Assembly: GCF_020080835.1 (NCBI RefSeq)
Contig: NC_058160.1
Location: 27,329,152-27,393,151, forward strand
Length of the DNA: 64,000 bases
Direction of reading: 5' to 3'
Source: Cotesia glomerata
Lineage: Eukaryota; Arthropoda; Insecta; Hymenoptera; Braconidae
The position numbers and the translations under genes were made by a program. The notes beneath the pieces are model-generated. The model ran no database searches. It saw nothing but the letters and a program-made list of their open reading frames with translations, and was not told where the DNA came from. Shown one piece after another: positions 1 to 13,900 of this stretch; within the stretch, counting starts at the first letter, position 1; every line of letters starts with the position of its first letter.

Positions 1-75
1 ATCTCTATAAATATTTTTAGTATGTCACTTTGATTGTCATTTATAACAATTAAAAATTTTATTTTATGCCCGCAG

Positions 76-1683
76 AATCCTGGATACATGAAAGATAACT
101 TTTTTATTATGATTGAGTCATTTCATATTGCTGACACCGGCAATCAAACCAATGTGAGTTTTATAAATTGATTTAATCATCTTTAGATACTTTTTATAAT
201 TACTACACTGAAAAAAAAATTTTTTGTCTAGAAAAAAGAATCGTTTAAAAAAAATTTTGGTTTTTTGACAAAAGAACATTAAAATCTATCATGATAATAA
301 AATTGTGGCATTAATTTTGATAGATCAACAAATGAATTAACAAATAGATTTACTTGAATTAAACAAAAAATAATTCGATCAATTTTTGTGACAAGAAAAT
401 TTTCTCAAGAGTAGAATTTTTTTTTCTCAGTTAAAAAATAAAATTTTTTAACAGGAGTTTTGTTTAGATATTTTTGCTGAAATTTTAAAATTTCAAAATT
501 TGGCCAAACAAAATTCCTGTTAAAAAATTATATGATAATTAAATAAATCCTTTACGTTGAAAATATCTCAGAAAATGCCCCAACACAAATCCTGTTAAAA
601 GCGAAACTCGAAATTCCAATTTTAAGATGTCCATCACTGAAGTTTAAATTTGGCACACTCTAATAATTACTCTATATAAATTTTTATGTATTTTTATCTG
701 TAGGTCCACGAATTACCTCCAGAAAAATTAAAAATTCGTGAAATAGTACACATAGACATTGCGAATGACCCGATAAACAGCGCAGACTACAAGGAAGACG
801 AAGACCCAACGAAATTTAAGTCTGAGAAAACAGGTCGAGGGCCGCTGGTTGGCAAGGAATGGAAGAACAATGTGTCACCGGTTATGACGTGCTACAAACT
901 CGTGACATGTGAATTTAAATGGTTTGGATTGCAAACCCGTGTTGAGAGTTTCATCCAGAAAGCTGAGAGACGTCTTTTCACCAACTTCCATAGGCAGGTC
1001 TTCTGCTGGACAGACCGCTGGTACGGACTAACAATGGAAGACATCCGAGCAATTGAGGACAACACCAAGGAAGAACTCGACAGGGTAACTGATTTATTGA
1101 TCAATTTTAACTCTTATTTTTTACTGCTCAATCTCAGCTTGTTTTATTTTTATTTATTTATTTATTTTTTTTTTTTTCATCATTCTCGTTACAAAAATAT
1201 TCTATAGAGGTGCGTACCCGGAAAGAACAAGATGATACTGGATATCATCCTAGATTAAACTCAATCATATCTGTGGTGAAAAAAAATTTCAAGTAGTAGC
1301 TAGAAAAATTCAGATTATACTGCGCAATATCTAGATTATACTCATTATAATCTAGATTATACTCATTATAATCTAGATTATACTCATTATAATCTGGATT
1401 ATACTAGCTACTATTTGAAATTTTTTTTCACTCAGTATAATCTGGGATGATATCCAGTATCATCTTGTTCTTTCCGTGTTACGCACCTCTATAAAACTTT
1501 TTTGTAACGAGAATGATAAAAAAATAAAAAATAAATAATAGCACCTGTGCATAGAACGAGTACATATTAAATTATAATAATAATTTTTCTTATAAAAAAT
1601 AAATTTAATAATAAAAATATTTATTTATTTTATTACAGCAAAGACACGAAGGCGAAGTACGCGGTATGCGAGCTGATGAATGA
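76..1683 (+). CDS. vib: Phosphatidylinositol transfer protein, class I (C-terminal exons, partial)
   Basis: C-terminal 167 residues of a PITP alpha/beta-type (fly vibrator) lipid carrier, which moves phosphatidylinositol and phosphatidylcholine between membranes in the cytosol. Exons: 76-153, 704-1084, 1639-1683. All three keep phase 0 and have AG/GT boundaries. The peptide starts NPGYMKDNFFIMIESFH and contains the hallmark blocks YKLVTCEFKWFGLQ and RRLFTNFHRQVFCWTDRW, then the terminal amphipathic helix with TMEDIRAIE, ending GMRADE-stop. These match the family order closely. The family is about 270 aa, so roughly 100 N-terminal residues lie left of the window. A short open frame running past 1084 is just read-through into the intron. 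The last intron holds a foldback element (1178-1520). The call is secure; only the symbol is chosen by fly orthology. Confidence 0.95.
442..529. repeat. Short inverted repeat (foldback) in PITP intron
   Basis: Two arms of about 24 nt read AATTTTTTAACAGG..TTTTGTTT and its reverse complement AAACAAAATTCCTGTTAAAA, separated by about 30 nt. It lies just after a degenerate TIR-like stretch (about 204-435) that starts with ACACTGAAAAAAA and ends with TTTTTTTCTCAG, similar to the element at 7995-8290. Confidence 0.6.
1178..1520. mobile_element. Foldback/MITE in last PITP intron
   Basis: Long terminal inverted repeats of about 75 nt. The left arm (about 1178-1252) contains CATTCTCGTTACAAAAA, then GAGGTGCGTA and GATGATACTGGATATCATCC. 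The right arm (about 1440-1520) is its reverse complement. Between them is a short tandem array of a roughly 21-nt unit (ATAATCTAGATTATACTC), itself palindromic and present about four times. No coding capacity, so it is a non-autonomous element. Confidence 0.75.
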
Positions 1684-3454
1684 ACCCACGGTCGAAGTGT
1701 CTAGCTACTTTTAAATAACCTTAAGTTTATTTTCCCTATCCTCAATATATTAGACACCGAGAGAATGATTTAAAGAAGTAAAATACAGCGAGAAAGAGAG
1801 AGCGATCGAGAGAGAGAGAAAGAGAGAGAATAAGAATAATAATAAAAAAATGTAAAAAAATTAATATCTTAACGAATGTATTACTATTAATAATTGTTCG
1901 GTCCACCACAAAGTGATCCCTTTCACGTAAGACAGTTTTCCTCAACAAAACTTTTATTTAGATATATAAATATATAAATATTTATCAGTGTCTAATAACA
2001 ATTAATTATATTTTAATTTATTTACAATTTACGAATTATTAAAATGAAAAAAAAAAAAAAATAATAAACGTATTAGATAAATGTATTTACAGTCAATGAT
2101 TAATATTAATTCAAATACAATTGTGTAACGAGACGTGAGAAAAGAAAAGTAATGATTAATAATGCACTAGTAAGATCGTTTGATCAATACTAGTACGAGT
2201 AATAAGAGTTTAAATGATGATAAAAAAAAAATAATAAATGTAATACACATCCACGTACACAAAAGTTGAGTTTAAAATTTAAAATGTCGATACAAATATA
2301 GTTAATTAATCAATTGAATAAATAATTATTAATTGATAGTGTAGAGTAGTTAGTAATAGTTATGGACATTTGTTAACTGGCGATCGAGCTGATAACGAAA
2401 GCAAATTAATAGGACAAGGATGTTAATCATCAATGATTTTAAAAATTTTTAAATAGTTGATTCTTGTATTACTAATAACTACTTTAATGACACTAATTTA
2501 AAAGTCCAAAATAATTATAATTTATACATATTTTTTTAATATTTTAAATAATAATAATATTAATAATAATAATAATTATTATTGTTATTATTATTTACAT
2601 GATAATGTGTCATGTCTTTGCTATTATTAATAACTTTTTAATGCGCATATTCTTATTTTTTTATTAGACAAAATCGATTAAACGATATCGCAAGTAAGCT
2701 TCTGCAAATTCCTTAGTAATTTACTAGTATCGTTGATCATTTTGTTTATTACCATTTATTACGAGCATTGTAAGTTAAATAACAGTATATTATTTACAAT
2801 ATTAAGTGATAGTTACAATGCAGCTCATGCTTACGTCAACGATATGAAAGTAAACAAATTTTAAAAATGAATCATAATTAATTGTAATAATTATAGTGAA
2901 AAAAGAAAAAAATAAAGTGTCAAGATTGTGTTAGAATATATTTTCAAAAAATTTCGTCTTTGTGTATTGATGGCAACAATAATAATAATTATTATTATAA
3001 TCTTATGATAAAGAAATAATTTCCTTGATCCGCGAGTTGCGATTTATCAATTTAACAAATAAAAAATCAGATTTCAATAATAAAAAAATTTTCAATGTTA
3101 CTTGAATGTCGAGGCTGCTTGGAATAAAAATCTAAATATTATTATTCTTATTATTTTGATTGGTTCATGAGAAAAAATTAGAGTTATTGAATAAATATTT
3201 AGATATTTAAATGTACTACAAATGTAAATTAATCTTCGTCTAAGCGTGAGTTAATTATACCCGCGGGTATTATGTAAAGTTTTAAAGAATAAAAGATTTA
3301 AGAAAAATAAAATTTTAAATGGAGTAAAAAGTTGAGAGTATAACAAAGAACTGTATTAGAATATTATGAAGAAAAAAAATTATGATGATAAACAAATAAT
3401 AAGAGCAAGACGTTGTACATATATATAATAATAACAAAGTTACTGAAGCACTGA
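1684..3454. other. PITP 3' UTR and AT-rich intergenic DNA
   Basis: Downstream of the PITP stop. It contains simple GA-rich sequence (about 1795-1830) and many TAA/TAT trinucleotide runs. I see no further open frame or conserved motif. The 3' UTR end is not identifiable with confidence because AATAAA-like words are common in this composition. Confidence 0.5.
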
Positions 3455-3458
3455 TAGA

Positions 3459-3750
3459 AGGATTTATTAACTATTAATAATTTAATTTATTTGAAGACAA
3501 TTATTTGATTTATTAAATTTTAATAAATATTTTTTAATATTTAATAAATATTTATTTTGGAGGAAAGTACATTTATTAGTAGTTAATAAATTACTTATTA
3601 ACTAGTAATAAATATTTGTTAACTGTTAACAAATATTTATTAAAATTAAATAAATAATTTATTTGTTAATAAATATTTATTAAATCTTATAATGTTAAAA
3701 AATCATTTATTAACAGTTAATAAAGCTTATAAAATATAAATAAATCCTTC
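3459..3750. mobile_element. Palindromic AT-rich MITE
   Basis: Starts AAGGATTTATTAAC and ends AATAAATCCTT, so the ends are inverted. The inner parts are built of TTTATTAAC/GTTAATAAA words on both strands. A related copy lies in the rictor intron at about 42780-42965, sharing TTTATTTGAAGACAATTATT and AAAAAATCATTTATTAACAG. Confidence 0.6.
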
Positions 3751-5619
3751 TATCTATGTGAGGATATAAAAAATTAATAAAAAGCATACAATGAAATTCA
3801 AGGGATTTAAATACATAATAATGATGATGCGTGCGTTAATTAGCTTCGTTTGCATTCCGATGAGAGAGTACTTGGTACCAATACATTTGAATACATTACG
3901 ATCTCTGTGAATTTAATTACTAATTACAATTACTATTACTATTACCATTACTGTTATTAATTATTTAATTATTAATTAGTTAATTATTTTAAATTGAAAT
4001 TACTTAAGCCAACTAATGCTTGTGTTTAAAATGTTTATTGCTAGCGGAACGTTAACGTTATCTTAAACCGGTCTAACAAATCAACTAAGTAAAGTAAAGT
4101 TATTCAATACAAGTCATGTAGGTAATTACAGTATTTAAACTTAAGCAAAGTCTACAATTAGATCGGAATTGTCATCTGCACAATAAAATGTTATTTAAAG
4201 AAAAAAAAAATATGATAATTGTAATCAGACTAACATATGTAACAGGTACCTCTCTCTGACTGTAAAATTATTTTTAAATAGATTAATATGTAAGTCAATA
4301 ATTACTTTATTTAATGCTAAATAAAACAACTGAATTTTCTTTGCCAGCGGCTGTTGTAATTCGCATTGATTAATTATTGAAATGATAAATGGTTAGAGTG
4401 TTTTAAAATAGTCAGAGGTTAATTAATTAATAAAATAAAAAAGGCTTGTGCTTATATAATTAATACAAAATTAATAATTCGGGAAAAAAAATCGTCAATA
4501 AAATAAAATAAAATGTTATTAATATTTTGAATTGAATTTCACTGTGCGCAATAAGTCTATATGTGTCCTAGTAATAAATTCCATATTTTAGCAACAATTT
4601 ATCTGTTCTTAATTAAATTAAAATTAATTATTAAATTATAAAAAAAAAAAACGTTTAAATTATGGTTCTTGCCCACCGCAATGCTGCCAAAGCTCCGATG
4701 ATTTAATCCTTATAAAATGTATGTAAGTGTACGTACATAAAAAAACAATTAAATCTAAAATAGGATATACAATGTCAAAGTCACGTGATCGTGAGGCTAA
4801 TAAAATTCAAGAGTATCTATAGCAAATCACAAGGTGTTTATTGATTCCTTGAAATCTTTCAATATCATATATATATAATATATATGTGTATATAAAAGCA
4901 TCTTCTGGATTTATTTATAGTCTTCCTTCTCCACAATTTTTTTTTTATTACTTTTATCCTACCATTCTATAAATATATACGTGTATAAAAATTATTCTTA
5001 AACATAATTTATATAAAATATTGCATTGATCAATTACACTTAATTTTTTTTTTTTTCAATATAAGTATAAAAAATATTTTTGGCTCTTAAAATTACATTT
5101 AAATATAATATCAAAGATTATAATTCCATGTTATTGTTAAATCGCGTCCATGACTTGAAATGTCAAGTTCGAAGAATTGGGACAAGGTTCTGTTAAAAAT
5201 ATTAAATTATAATCTTAAAATTTTTTCAATATTTACTTAATCGAAAATAATTAATAAAAAATTTCTCAAAATATAACGATTCAATAAATTTATCAATAAA
5301 TAAAAACTAATATAAAAAAATTTATGCTCACCAGGTACAAATTTTTGTTGATATAATTCATCAATAAATTTCAAATAAATAATTTAATTTTTTGACGCAA
5401 CCTTATCAAAATTTCAAGATCAATTTCGTTATTATTAAAAGGGATAGCCACTGTGAGGGTCGAAAAAATAGGTGATTTTCGGGAATTTTTTTGACTGGGA
5501 TAATAAAGGAATTTGGGGATCGGGTTTTTTTGTTTCATAAAGTATATATTGAAGATCATTCTCCTAAATTTTAATTAAAAAATATCTTGATATTGCAAAG
5601 TTATAAGCATTTGTGTGGA

Positions 5620-6710
5620 GTAATTTTATTTTAATTCATTAAAACAAATCGACTTTAATAAATTAATAAATATAATTTTTGAATTATAAATTTTAAGATA
5701 ATTGGTTTTTTGAGAACATTTTTAGGTAGATTTTGTTAGAAATCTAACTATTGCATTAATTCTCATGGTGGAATTTTCACCTGATTTTGCTATCATATGT
5801 CATAATTAGTCAAATAAGTTCCAAAAACACCATTGGTTAAAAAATTTATATATGTATATATATGTAATATAACCAGCCTTGTCATCAGGATATCTCGAAA
5901 AGTTTTCAACCGATCTTGATGAAACTTGGTACACATATTATTTGGGTAATTACCGAGGTCGAGTTCGAAGATGAGCAAAATCGGTTAATTAGTTTAGAAA
6001 TGGCGGCCATTTAAAATTTTGTAAATTTCAAGTTTTGTAACTTTAACCGTGAATAACTTTTGACTGACAGAAAAGAGCACATTTCTGGAAACTTTATGGT
6101 GAAGCTGATTATATTATCTTCAATTTGACCTATAACACTTATACTTTATGAAGATTTTTATTAATTTTATGGGCCATTCAAAAATTTTAAAATAATGAAA
6201 ACTTTTTTTCAAATGTCGTTTTTTTAGAATGACTTTTAAACAGCTTTACCAAACGATTTCAAAAACTAATCAGCTCTTAACATCAAAAAACTACGTCGAT
6301 CGCTGCCAGACCGGTCAAAATCGCTTGATTCGTTTGTGAGATATCGTTGACGAAAAAAATCGAAAAAAAGCGTTTTTTTTTAAACGAATTCCGAAATTTT
6401 TTATCTGATCAATTCACGGTTTAAAATTCATCATAGAATTCAAAAAAACTGCATCGACTGTTGTCAACTACGTGATAATCGATTAACTCGTTTAAAAGTT
6501 ATTGCGGATTGAAAATTAAAAAATTACATAAACATTTTATATTCAACAAATTAAATAACATGAATAAAGAAAATCTCATATCACACGAAATCTATCTTCC
6601 ATTTCGGGTGAGGCCGAATGGCATTTTATTTTTTTAAGTATAATAAAATTGCAAGTGTCAATCAACTAGGCCAGTGTCAATAACTGGGTCTTTTACCTTA
6701 ACTCGAAAAA
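5620..6710. repeat. Composite repeat: TIR element carrying a second dispersed repeat
   Basis: The outer parts (5635-5730 and 6630-6710) match the TIR elements at 33715-34181, with AAACAAATCGACT and CAATAACTGGGTCTTTTAC. The inner part (about 5730-6600) contains AGAAATCTAACTATTGCATT and GAAGATGAGCAAAATCGGTT and is shared with 31385-31930. Stretches such as GATATCTCGAAAAG and CCGATCTTGATGAAACTTGG are typical of dispersed hymenopteran repeats. No open frame of note. Confidence 0.55.
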
Positions 6711-6837
6711 TATTCGGAATTTTCATATAAAACTCTAGATACATATTTTTGAATGCATAAATTTTGATTTGATAAAAAAAAAATTTTTTTTTTTTCAAGT
6801 TTCACAGTAGCTATCCCCTTTAAAAGCAAAAAAAAAA

Positions 6838-9100
6838 TCAACCTGAGACACCGTATTCCTTAGCAATATTACCAGCAATAACGAGTCTCTGGATCTCAGA
6901 AGTGCCTTCATAAATCTCAGTAATCCTAGCGTCTCTGTAATGACGCTCAGCCGGCATATCTGAGACGTATCCCATTCCACCGAGGATTTGGATGCACTGA
7001 TGAGAGCAGTAAGTAGCAGCTTCGGAAGCCGCAAGTTTCGCCATTGCGGCTTCTTTGGTAAAAGGTTTCCCAGTATCTTTTAAATAAGCGGATCTCCAAG
7101 TCAACAATCTCGCACTTTCGAGTCTCAGCGCCATGTCTGCAATTTTCTGCTGAATTGCCTGTAGCTTCATGATGGACTTCCCAAACGCCATACGCTTGCT
7201 GGCGTAATCGATAGCACACTCAAGCGAGGCTTGAGCGATACCAAGTGCTTGGCTGGCAATGCCGATTCTTCCCGCATCGAGGGTCATCATGGCAATTTTA
7301 AAGCCCATTCCGGGCTCGCCAAGAATGTTTTTTTCTGGAACCAGACAGTCCTCGAACATCAGCGAGCAAGTACTGCTAGCACGGATGCCTAGCTTGTCTT
7401 CTTTCTTGCCGATCTCCAAACCTTTCGACGGCCTGTCGACCAGTATCGCGCTGATTCCTTTGTGCTTCTTGGACTTATCCGTCGTGGCGAACAGTACTAT
7501 ACCTTCTGCTTCATTGGCGTTAGTAATCCAGCACTTGGTTCCGCTAATTCGATAGCCATCGGGTTCCTTTTTGGCCATCGTCGAAGCTGCGCCCGCATCA
7601 GACCCGTTCCCCGGTTCACTCAATGCAAAACAGCCAACCTTTGAGCCGTCTGTAAAGGGTACTATGTATTTTTCTTTCTGCTCCTGGGTACCAAACTTCT
7701 CGATTGGACCCAAGTACAAAGAATTGTTCACGCTCATTATTACACCCGCGCTAGCACATCCCCGAGAAATTTCTTCCATCGCGATTACGTACGCCATGTA
7801 ATCCAAGCCAGTCCCACCAAGAGACTCTGGAGTTGCAATTGACATCAGTCCTAGCTCTCCCATTTTTTTTATTTGATCAGCTGGATACTTGTGCTCTTTA
7901 TCAAGCTGTCCTGCTATTGGTTTCAACTCAGCTTCCGCAAAATCTCTAATTTTTTATTTTTTTTATCAAGAAAAATTTTAATTAGAAATTACGGTACACT
8001 GAGAAAAAAAAATACTTTTATTAAGAAAATTTTCTTGATACAAGAATTTATGTTCTTGAAAATTTTCAAGTATATATATTCTTAGTTCAAGAAATTGTTA
8101 AATTGATTGAAATAATTTTTACTTAATTTAAATAAAGCTATTCTTTTGTTTATCTATTATCCAAAGATAAATATTGATGTTCTCTTTAGAAATTAATAAT
8201 TAATAATAATAATAGAATATTTGATCGTCAGCGAGCTTCTTGAGACAAGAAATTGTTAATTGAGCAAAATTATTTTTTTTTCTCAGTGTACTTATTATTT
8301 TATGATACTGAAATTGAGTGACATCTTGATAATTTTTTATGAAAATTAAAGTAGCAAGTATTTAATAAATTTTAGAATTTTTTATGACATTAAAGCTAGC
8401 AGTCACTAGAGAATTTTTAATAAACAAATTTGTTCAAAAAAATTACTCTTAAAAAATTGCATTTTTTATTTTTTTTAATTTCTACGTCAGTTTTTTTTTA
8501 AATTTTTTTTTGCCATAATTTATTTAAAAAAAAAAATTATTAAATATCATCTAAATTTATTTTCATAATTCTTTTAAGAAATAAATTAGTGCAAAAAAAA
8601 TTGACTTGTAGAAATTTTAAAAAATTAAAAATGCAATTTTTTTAAATTAATTTTTTGGAAGAAATTTTTTTGTTAAATAAAATTATAAAGTTGTGAAATT
8701 ACTGCTAATTTTAATGTTAATTTTTTTAACAAATAAATTACAAGAAACATTTATTTAAAAAATTCTATCTTTATAAGATCTAAAAAATAATAAATTTTAT
8801 TTTTTTTTTTAATAATTTTCTAGGAAAAATTAAAAAATTAACAAGTATCTACTAATTTGTGTAATTTAATTTCGAGGAAATAAATTAAAGTAAATTACCT
8901 GACAGTTTTTTGGAGCATACGATGAGTTTCAGGGAGACTTGATATTGAAGTGATCCATCTTCTGTCATGTAATTTGTTAGCTGTCCTAAAACCTGGAAAA
9001 AACATTTATTTTAATTTGTCTCAATTATACAGGTGAAAATAAATTAACACTGATGATAAATAAAATATAATAATATACCTAAAGTTCTCAAGCAGTTCAT
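6838..9100 (-). CDS. ACADS: Short-chain acyl-CoA dehydrogenase, mitochondrial
   Basis: FAD enzyme that makes the first double bond in short-chain (C4-type) acyl-CoA during mitochondrial beta-oxidation, passing electrons to ETF. Exons on the minus strand: 9100-9079, 8992-8899, 7945-6838. Phases join to give 407 aa (human ACADS 412). The start MNCLRTLGFRTANKLHDRRW is short, basic and Arg-rich, fitting a mitochondrial presequence. Then come SLPETHRMLQKTVRDFAE, the FAD-binding signature CFALSEPGNGSDAG, the substrate-loop region LGIRASSTCSLMFEDC, and QILGGMGYVSDMPAERHYRDARI. The catalytic-base motif IYEGTSEIQRLVIAG is present with its Glu. It runs convergent with PITP and divergent from unc-45. 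Intron 2 holds a MITE (7995-8290). The last residues (KEYGVSG) are less conserved, but the stop is in frame. Confidence 0.95.
7995..8290. mobile_element. MITE with TACACTGAGAAAAAAA terminal inverted repeats (ACADS intron 2)
   Basis: Begins TACACTGAGAAAAAAAAA and ends TTTTTTTTCTCAGTGTA, a near-perfect TIR. The interior repeats AAGAAAATTTTCTTGA and TTCAAGAAATT words, also found around 18000-18130 in a CDC7 intron. No open frame. Confidence 0.8.
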
Positions 9101-10907
9101 TGTGAAGATTAAATACAGTTGAAATATTTTTAATTAATACATTAAAAAGTTGTTACTTCCTTTACTTTTATTTTTATTCAATATGTTTGTGTGAAGTTCC
9201 AAAGATCAAATTTGATACTCGTAACATCATCTGTGAGAAACTATATCAACTATAATAACATAAACAAAAATGACTCTTTTGTAATGGTTTAAAATTTAAC
9301 CAATCAAATTTGAGATAAAAACGCGGCAAAATTTAAATATTAATTAAAGTTGAAAATTTTTAATTGTTAATAAAAATAAAAAAATTATATAATATGGTGG
9401 TTAAAATGTTTTAAAAAATAATTGTTTAATTAGTGTTTGATGAAAAAAATTTGTGAGTGTTAATAGATCTATAAATAAGTACCAAAATATATATTTTATT
9501 AATGAGTGATATTGAAATAAAATACACAACCTAAAAATAATCTAGGTATGTACATCATCATCATGCAATTGGTTTCTTGAAGCGCACAATTCTTTATTTA
9601 GACTTTAGTTTTTGTATGTACATTATTGTGAGTTAAAATAAACTATGGAAGCTGATTCTAGAGTCGTCTAGATTATTCTCTAAGTATTTAAAAGTAATGC
9701 ACGGTTGGGGACTATTCAGATACTGTTTTGCTATTTGACATACAAGTTTTATCTACAAACAATATTATTACAACTATTTATTTATATTGTTAATTATTAA
9801 AGGTATTTATTTGTTTTTATTACTCTGTTTAATTTAGTTTTTAACAATTAGCTTTGTTCAATAATTTATTTATTCATAAATACTTAATTTAATTATCATA
9901 CTAAAGATGGAAGACAGCAGACATTTGACAATTGATTTATTTTTTTTTTTTATAATTAAATCAAGACAATTAAATTTACTAAGCAAAGTGAAATTGAAGG
10001 CATAAAGGTTTACTTTAAATATTTAAGAACATATTTTTTAAATAATTTTTTTTACCTTGTTATTTATTTATAAAATCTCAGAAATTATTATAAGTATGTC
10101 TGTTACTTTCAGTGTCATGCTTAATTTTCATAATTTAATAAATTTTAATTGAATAATATAATTTAATATTGATCATTTAAGATACTGAAATTATTAAACA
10201 GCTGATTATTTTTTATTTTCTTTTTTTTTTTAACAAAAAAATTATACAAAAATTAACATTTAACATTTAACAAAAATAAAATAATCTTTTATTTTTAAAA
10301 TCAATAAAAAATTTAAGTTAAAAAATATTTTTAAAAAATTACACTTCGAATTTTTCAAATTATTTTTTTCAATAAAAAAAAAATTTTAATTTAATTTTCA
10401 TAAAAAAATGTGTAAAAAATTATCTACCATCTTTAGTGTGAAAATTATTCGCTACACAAAAATTAAAATTTATAATACTAAAAATTTTTAATGTTTTGAT
10501 TTTTTTTCAATTATTAAATTAGAACAAAAAAATATTTTTAAAAAATTGCACCGACAGTTTTTAAAGTTTTTTATCAGTGAAAATTTTTTTTCTTTTTTTT
10601 TTGTAGTCATTTTTTCAATAAAAAAATTTTTAAATGTCGGCTAATTTAATTTTCATTTAAAATTTATGACATTAAAGCCAGCAGTTACTTTACAATTTTT
10701 GAATTTTATTTAACAAAAAAATTTGTTCCAAAAAATGATTTTAAAAAAATTGCATTTTTAATTTTTTTTCTGATTTTTTTTTGCCCTAATTTATTTATTA
10801 AAAAATTCTTAAATTTACTAAATAAATGCTAAATTAATTATCATTAAAAATTTTTTTAACTTGATTACTCAATAAAACTAATTAAATAAAAATTTTCAGA
10901 GTAAAAA
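9101..10907. promoter_or_regulatory. Divergent intergenic region ACADS / unc-45
   Basis: Lies between two genes transcribed away from each other. The unc-45 start is preceded by TTTTCAG-AGTAAAA, a splice acceptor. So a non-coding 5' exon and UTR intron of unc-45 probably lie in this stretch; I cannot place them. 10200-10890 is AT-rich low-complexity sequence resembling the diffuse repeats seen at 19740-20330 and 24600-25240. No other gene is seen. Confidence 0.5.
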
Positions 10908-13900
10908 ATGACGAAGACAACACAATCAGCCTTGGAATTAAAAGAAAAAGGTAATGAAGCTTTTCAAAAAGGTAATTGGGAAGAAGCATTGTCTTACTAC
11001 ACAAATGGCCTCAAAATAACTCCAGACGAGACTGCTGAGAAAGCTGTTTTCTACAAAAATCGAGCGGCTGTTTATTTGAAGCAAAAAGATTACGAAAAAG
11101 TCATCAAAGATTGTGATGAAGCTTTGAAGATAACACCAAGTGATCCCAAAGCATTGTTTAGGCGTTGTCAAGCTTACGAAGCTCTGGGAAAGTACGAGGA
11201 AGCTTATCGCGATGCACGTTTCGTTGTTAATTCGGATCCTTCAAACAAAGCCATTCAGCCAATTCTTGCACGGTTGTTCGAAATAGTCGAGGAACGGCTC
11301 CGTCAAAATTCACGCACTTCTGCCAAAGTCTCACAAATGTTCGACGTCGCGTTCAGCCTGGAGAGTGACAAGGAAAAGCGCGCTGCTGCTTTGAATAATT
11401 TGCTGGTTCTGTCTCGAGAACGTGCTGGCGCAGAAATTATGTTCAAAGATGGTATTATTACAAAGATACTGAAACTCTTGAAGATTGATAAAAATAATGA
11501 TGAGATTATTACTTCGTCCATAAGAATAATTGCTGAGTTGTGCAAAAATAATGTTGAACGTACTGAGATAAGTATTCGAGAAATAGGCATACCCTGGTTT
11601 TTGGAAATGATTAATAGCAACAATGAAGAGAGAGTTAATGCTGCTCAATATTGTATGCAGGTAATTTATTTATTTTAAATATTTTATTTTTAAAAATCAC
11701 TCATCTACATTATTAAGAGAATAAGCAAAATTTTATAGCCAGTATATTTATATGATAAATTGGGTTTTTATGGTTAAATTTGGTATCGTTGGAAAAGTGT
11801 TGACCTGGAATTGTGTTTTTTCATGATTTCATATCATTCTCACCAATAGTCAATTTATGATGATAAATATTCAGGCTGCATTCGAAAATAATTTATCTCT
11901 AGATCAATAATTAAGAAATGACATTGTATCTTGTGAATTATTGACATTTTTAAAGATATAAGCTCATCCCGATGTTACACTCATCGAGACCTTTCATTTG
12001 AGTACCCACATCAATTTTTCATATATTTTATGTATTTATATATATATATATATATATTACATATATGTATATATGAAAAATATATCAAAAATGCATGTGG
12101 GTATTCAAATGAAAGCTCTCGATGAGTGTAATATCAGAATGAGCTTATATCTTTAAAAACATCAATCGTTAAGAAATTACATTGAATCTTGTCATCTAAT
12201 GATATTTTTAAAGATATAAGCTCATTCTCACATTACACTCATTAAGATCTTTCATTTAAGTACCCACATCAATTTTTCATATATTTTATATATTTATATA
12301 TATTACATATATGTATATATGAAAAATATATCAAAAATGCATGTGGGTACTCAAATGAAAGCTCTTAATGAGTGTAACATCAGAATGAGCTTATATCTTT
12401 AAAAACATCAATCGTTAATAAATTACATTGAATCTTGTCATCTAATGATATTTTTAAAGATATAAATAAGCTCACTCTCATATTACACTCATTGAGACCT
12501 TTCATTTAAGTACCCACATCATTTTTTCATATATTTATATATATTATATATATATATGTATATATGAAAAATATATCAAAAACGCATGTGGGTACTCAAA
12601 TGAAAGCTTTTGATACGTGTAACATCGGAATGAGCTTATATTTTTAAAAACATTAATAGTTAAAAAAGTACAGTGAAATTTAATAAAATTCATTATTTAA
12701 CAAAGCAAAATTTTATTTATTTCTAGTTCACAAGTCCCGGCAGTCACATAGTGACTGCAAGGTTACTAGTAATTTATTAATTAATTAATTAATTTTTTTC
12801 AGACTGTTCTAAACAGTTACAGCGGATTGGAAAACAAGCCCGACGCAAAACCAAAACAAGAGCTCTGTGAAAAATACAAGAAAGAAATCGATACACTATT
12901 ATCCTGCTTGGTATACTCCATAACAAACCGTACAATAACAGGACTTGCTCGAGATGCAATTATCGAATTGATAATGCGTAACGTGCATTACTCAGCATTA
13001 GATTGGGCCGAGCAGTTGGTGAACATCAGAGGTCTCCAGCGACTAATGGAAGTAGCCAGCGAACTCGAAGAATACAAATACGAATCAGCTATGAACATAA
13101 CTGCTTCAACTCGTACAGTTGTCAGCGTTTGTCTGGCTAAAATTTACGAAAACATGTACTACGACGCGGCTAAAGAAAAGTTCTGCGCCGCCATCGACGA
13201 GTTTATAAAAGAAAAATTATTAGATCCAGAAGTAGAGTCAAAAGTTCGTGTTACCGTTGCAATAACAACTCTACTCCTAGGTCCCCTTGACGTGGGAAAT
13301 TCTATCGTCGCCAGAGACGGAATCCTCCAGATGATCCTAGTGATGGCCAGTACCGATGACCTTTTGCAGCAGAAAGTCGCTTGCGAGTGTATCGTAGCAG
13401 CCGCTTCTAAAAAAGACAAAGCGACTACGATCATCAGTCAGGGTGTTAATATCCTAAAAAAATTGTACCAGTCCAAAGATGACGCTATCAGAGTCCGCGC
13501 TTTGGTTGGTTTGTGCAAACTCGGAAGCTCAAGTGGTACAGATGCGTCAGTAAAACCATTTGCCGATGGAGCAACGAAGAAATTAGCCGAAGCTTGCCGT
13601 AGATTTTTGATAAATCCAAAAAAAGACAAGGACATGAGGAAGTGGGCGGTGGAGGGTCTTTCTTACTTGACCTTTGATGCGGAAGTAAAAGAAAAATTAA
13701 TTGAAGACAAAGGAGCTCTTCACGCGATGATCGAGCTTGCTAAGTCTGGAGACAAGTCTGTTGTCTACGGCTGCGTAACTACTCTAGTTAATTTATGCAA
13801 CGCCTATGACAAGCAAGAGATTATTCCAGAGATGATGGAGCTTGCTAAATTTGCCAAGCAGCATATACCAGAGGAGCACGAATTAGATGACCCGGACTTT

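Noticed and set aside
12001..12640. Regularly spaced repeats suggestive of a CRISPR array
   Set aside because: Only three long hairpin units, in a eukaryotic intron and belonging to a Helitron body.
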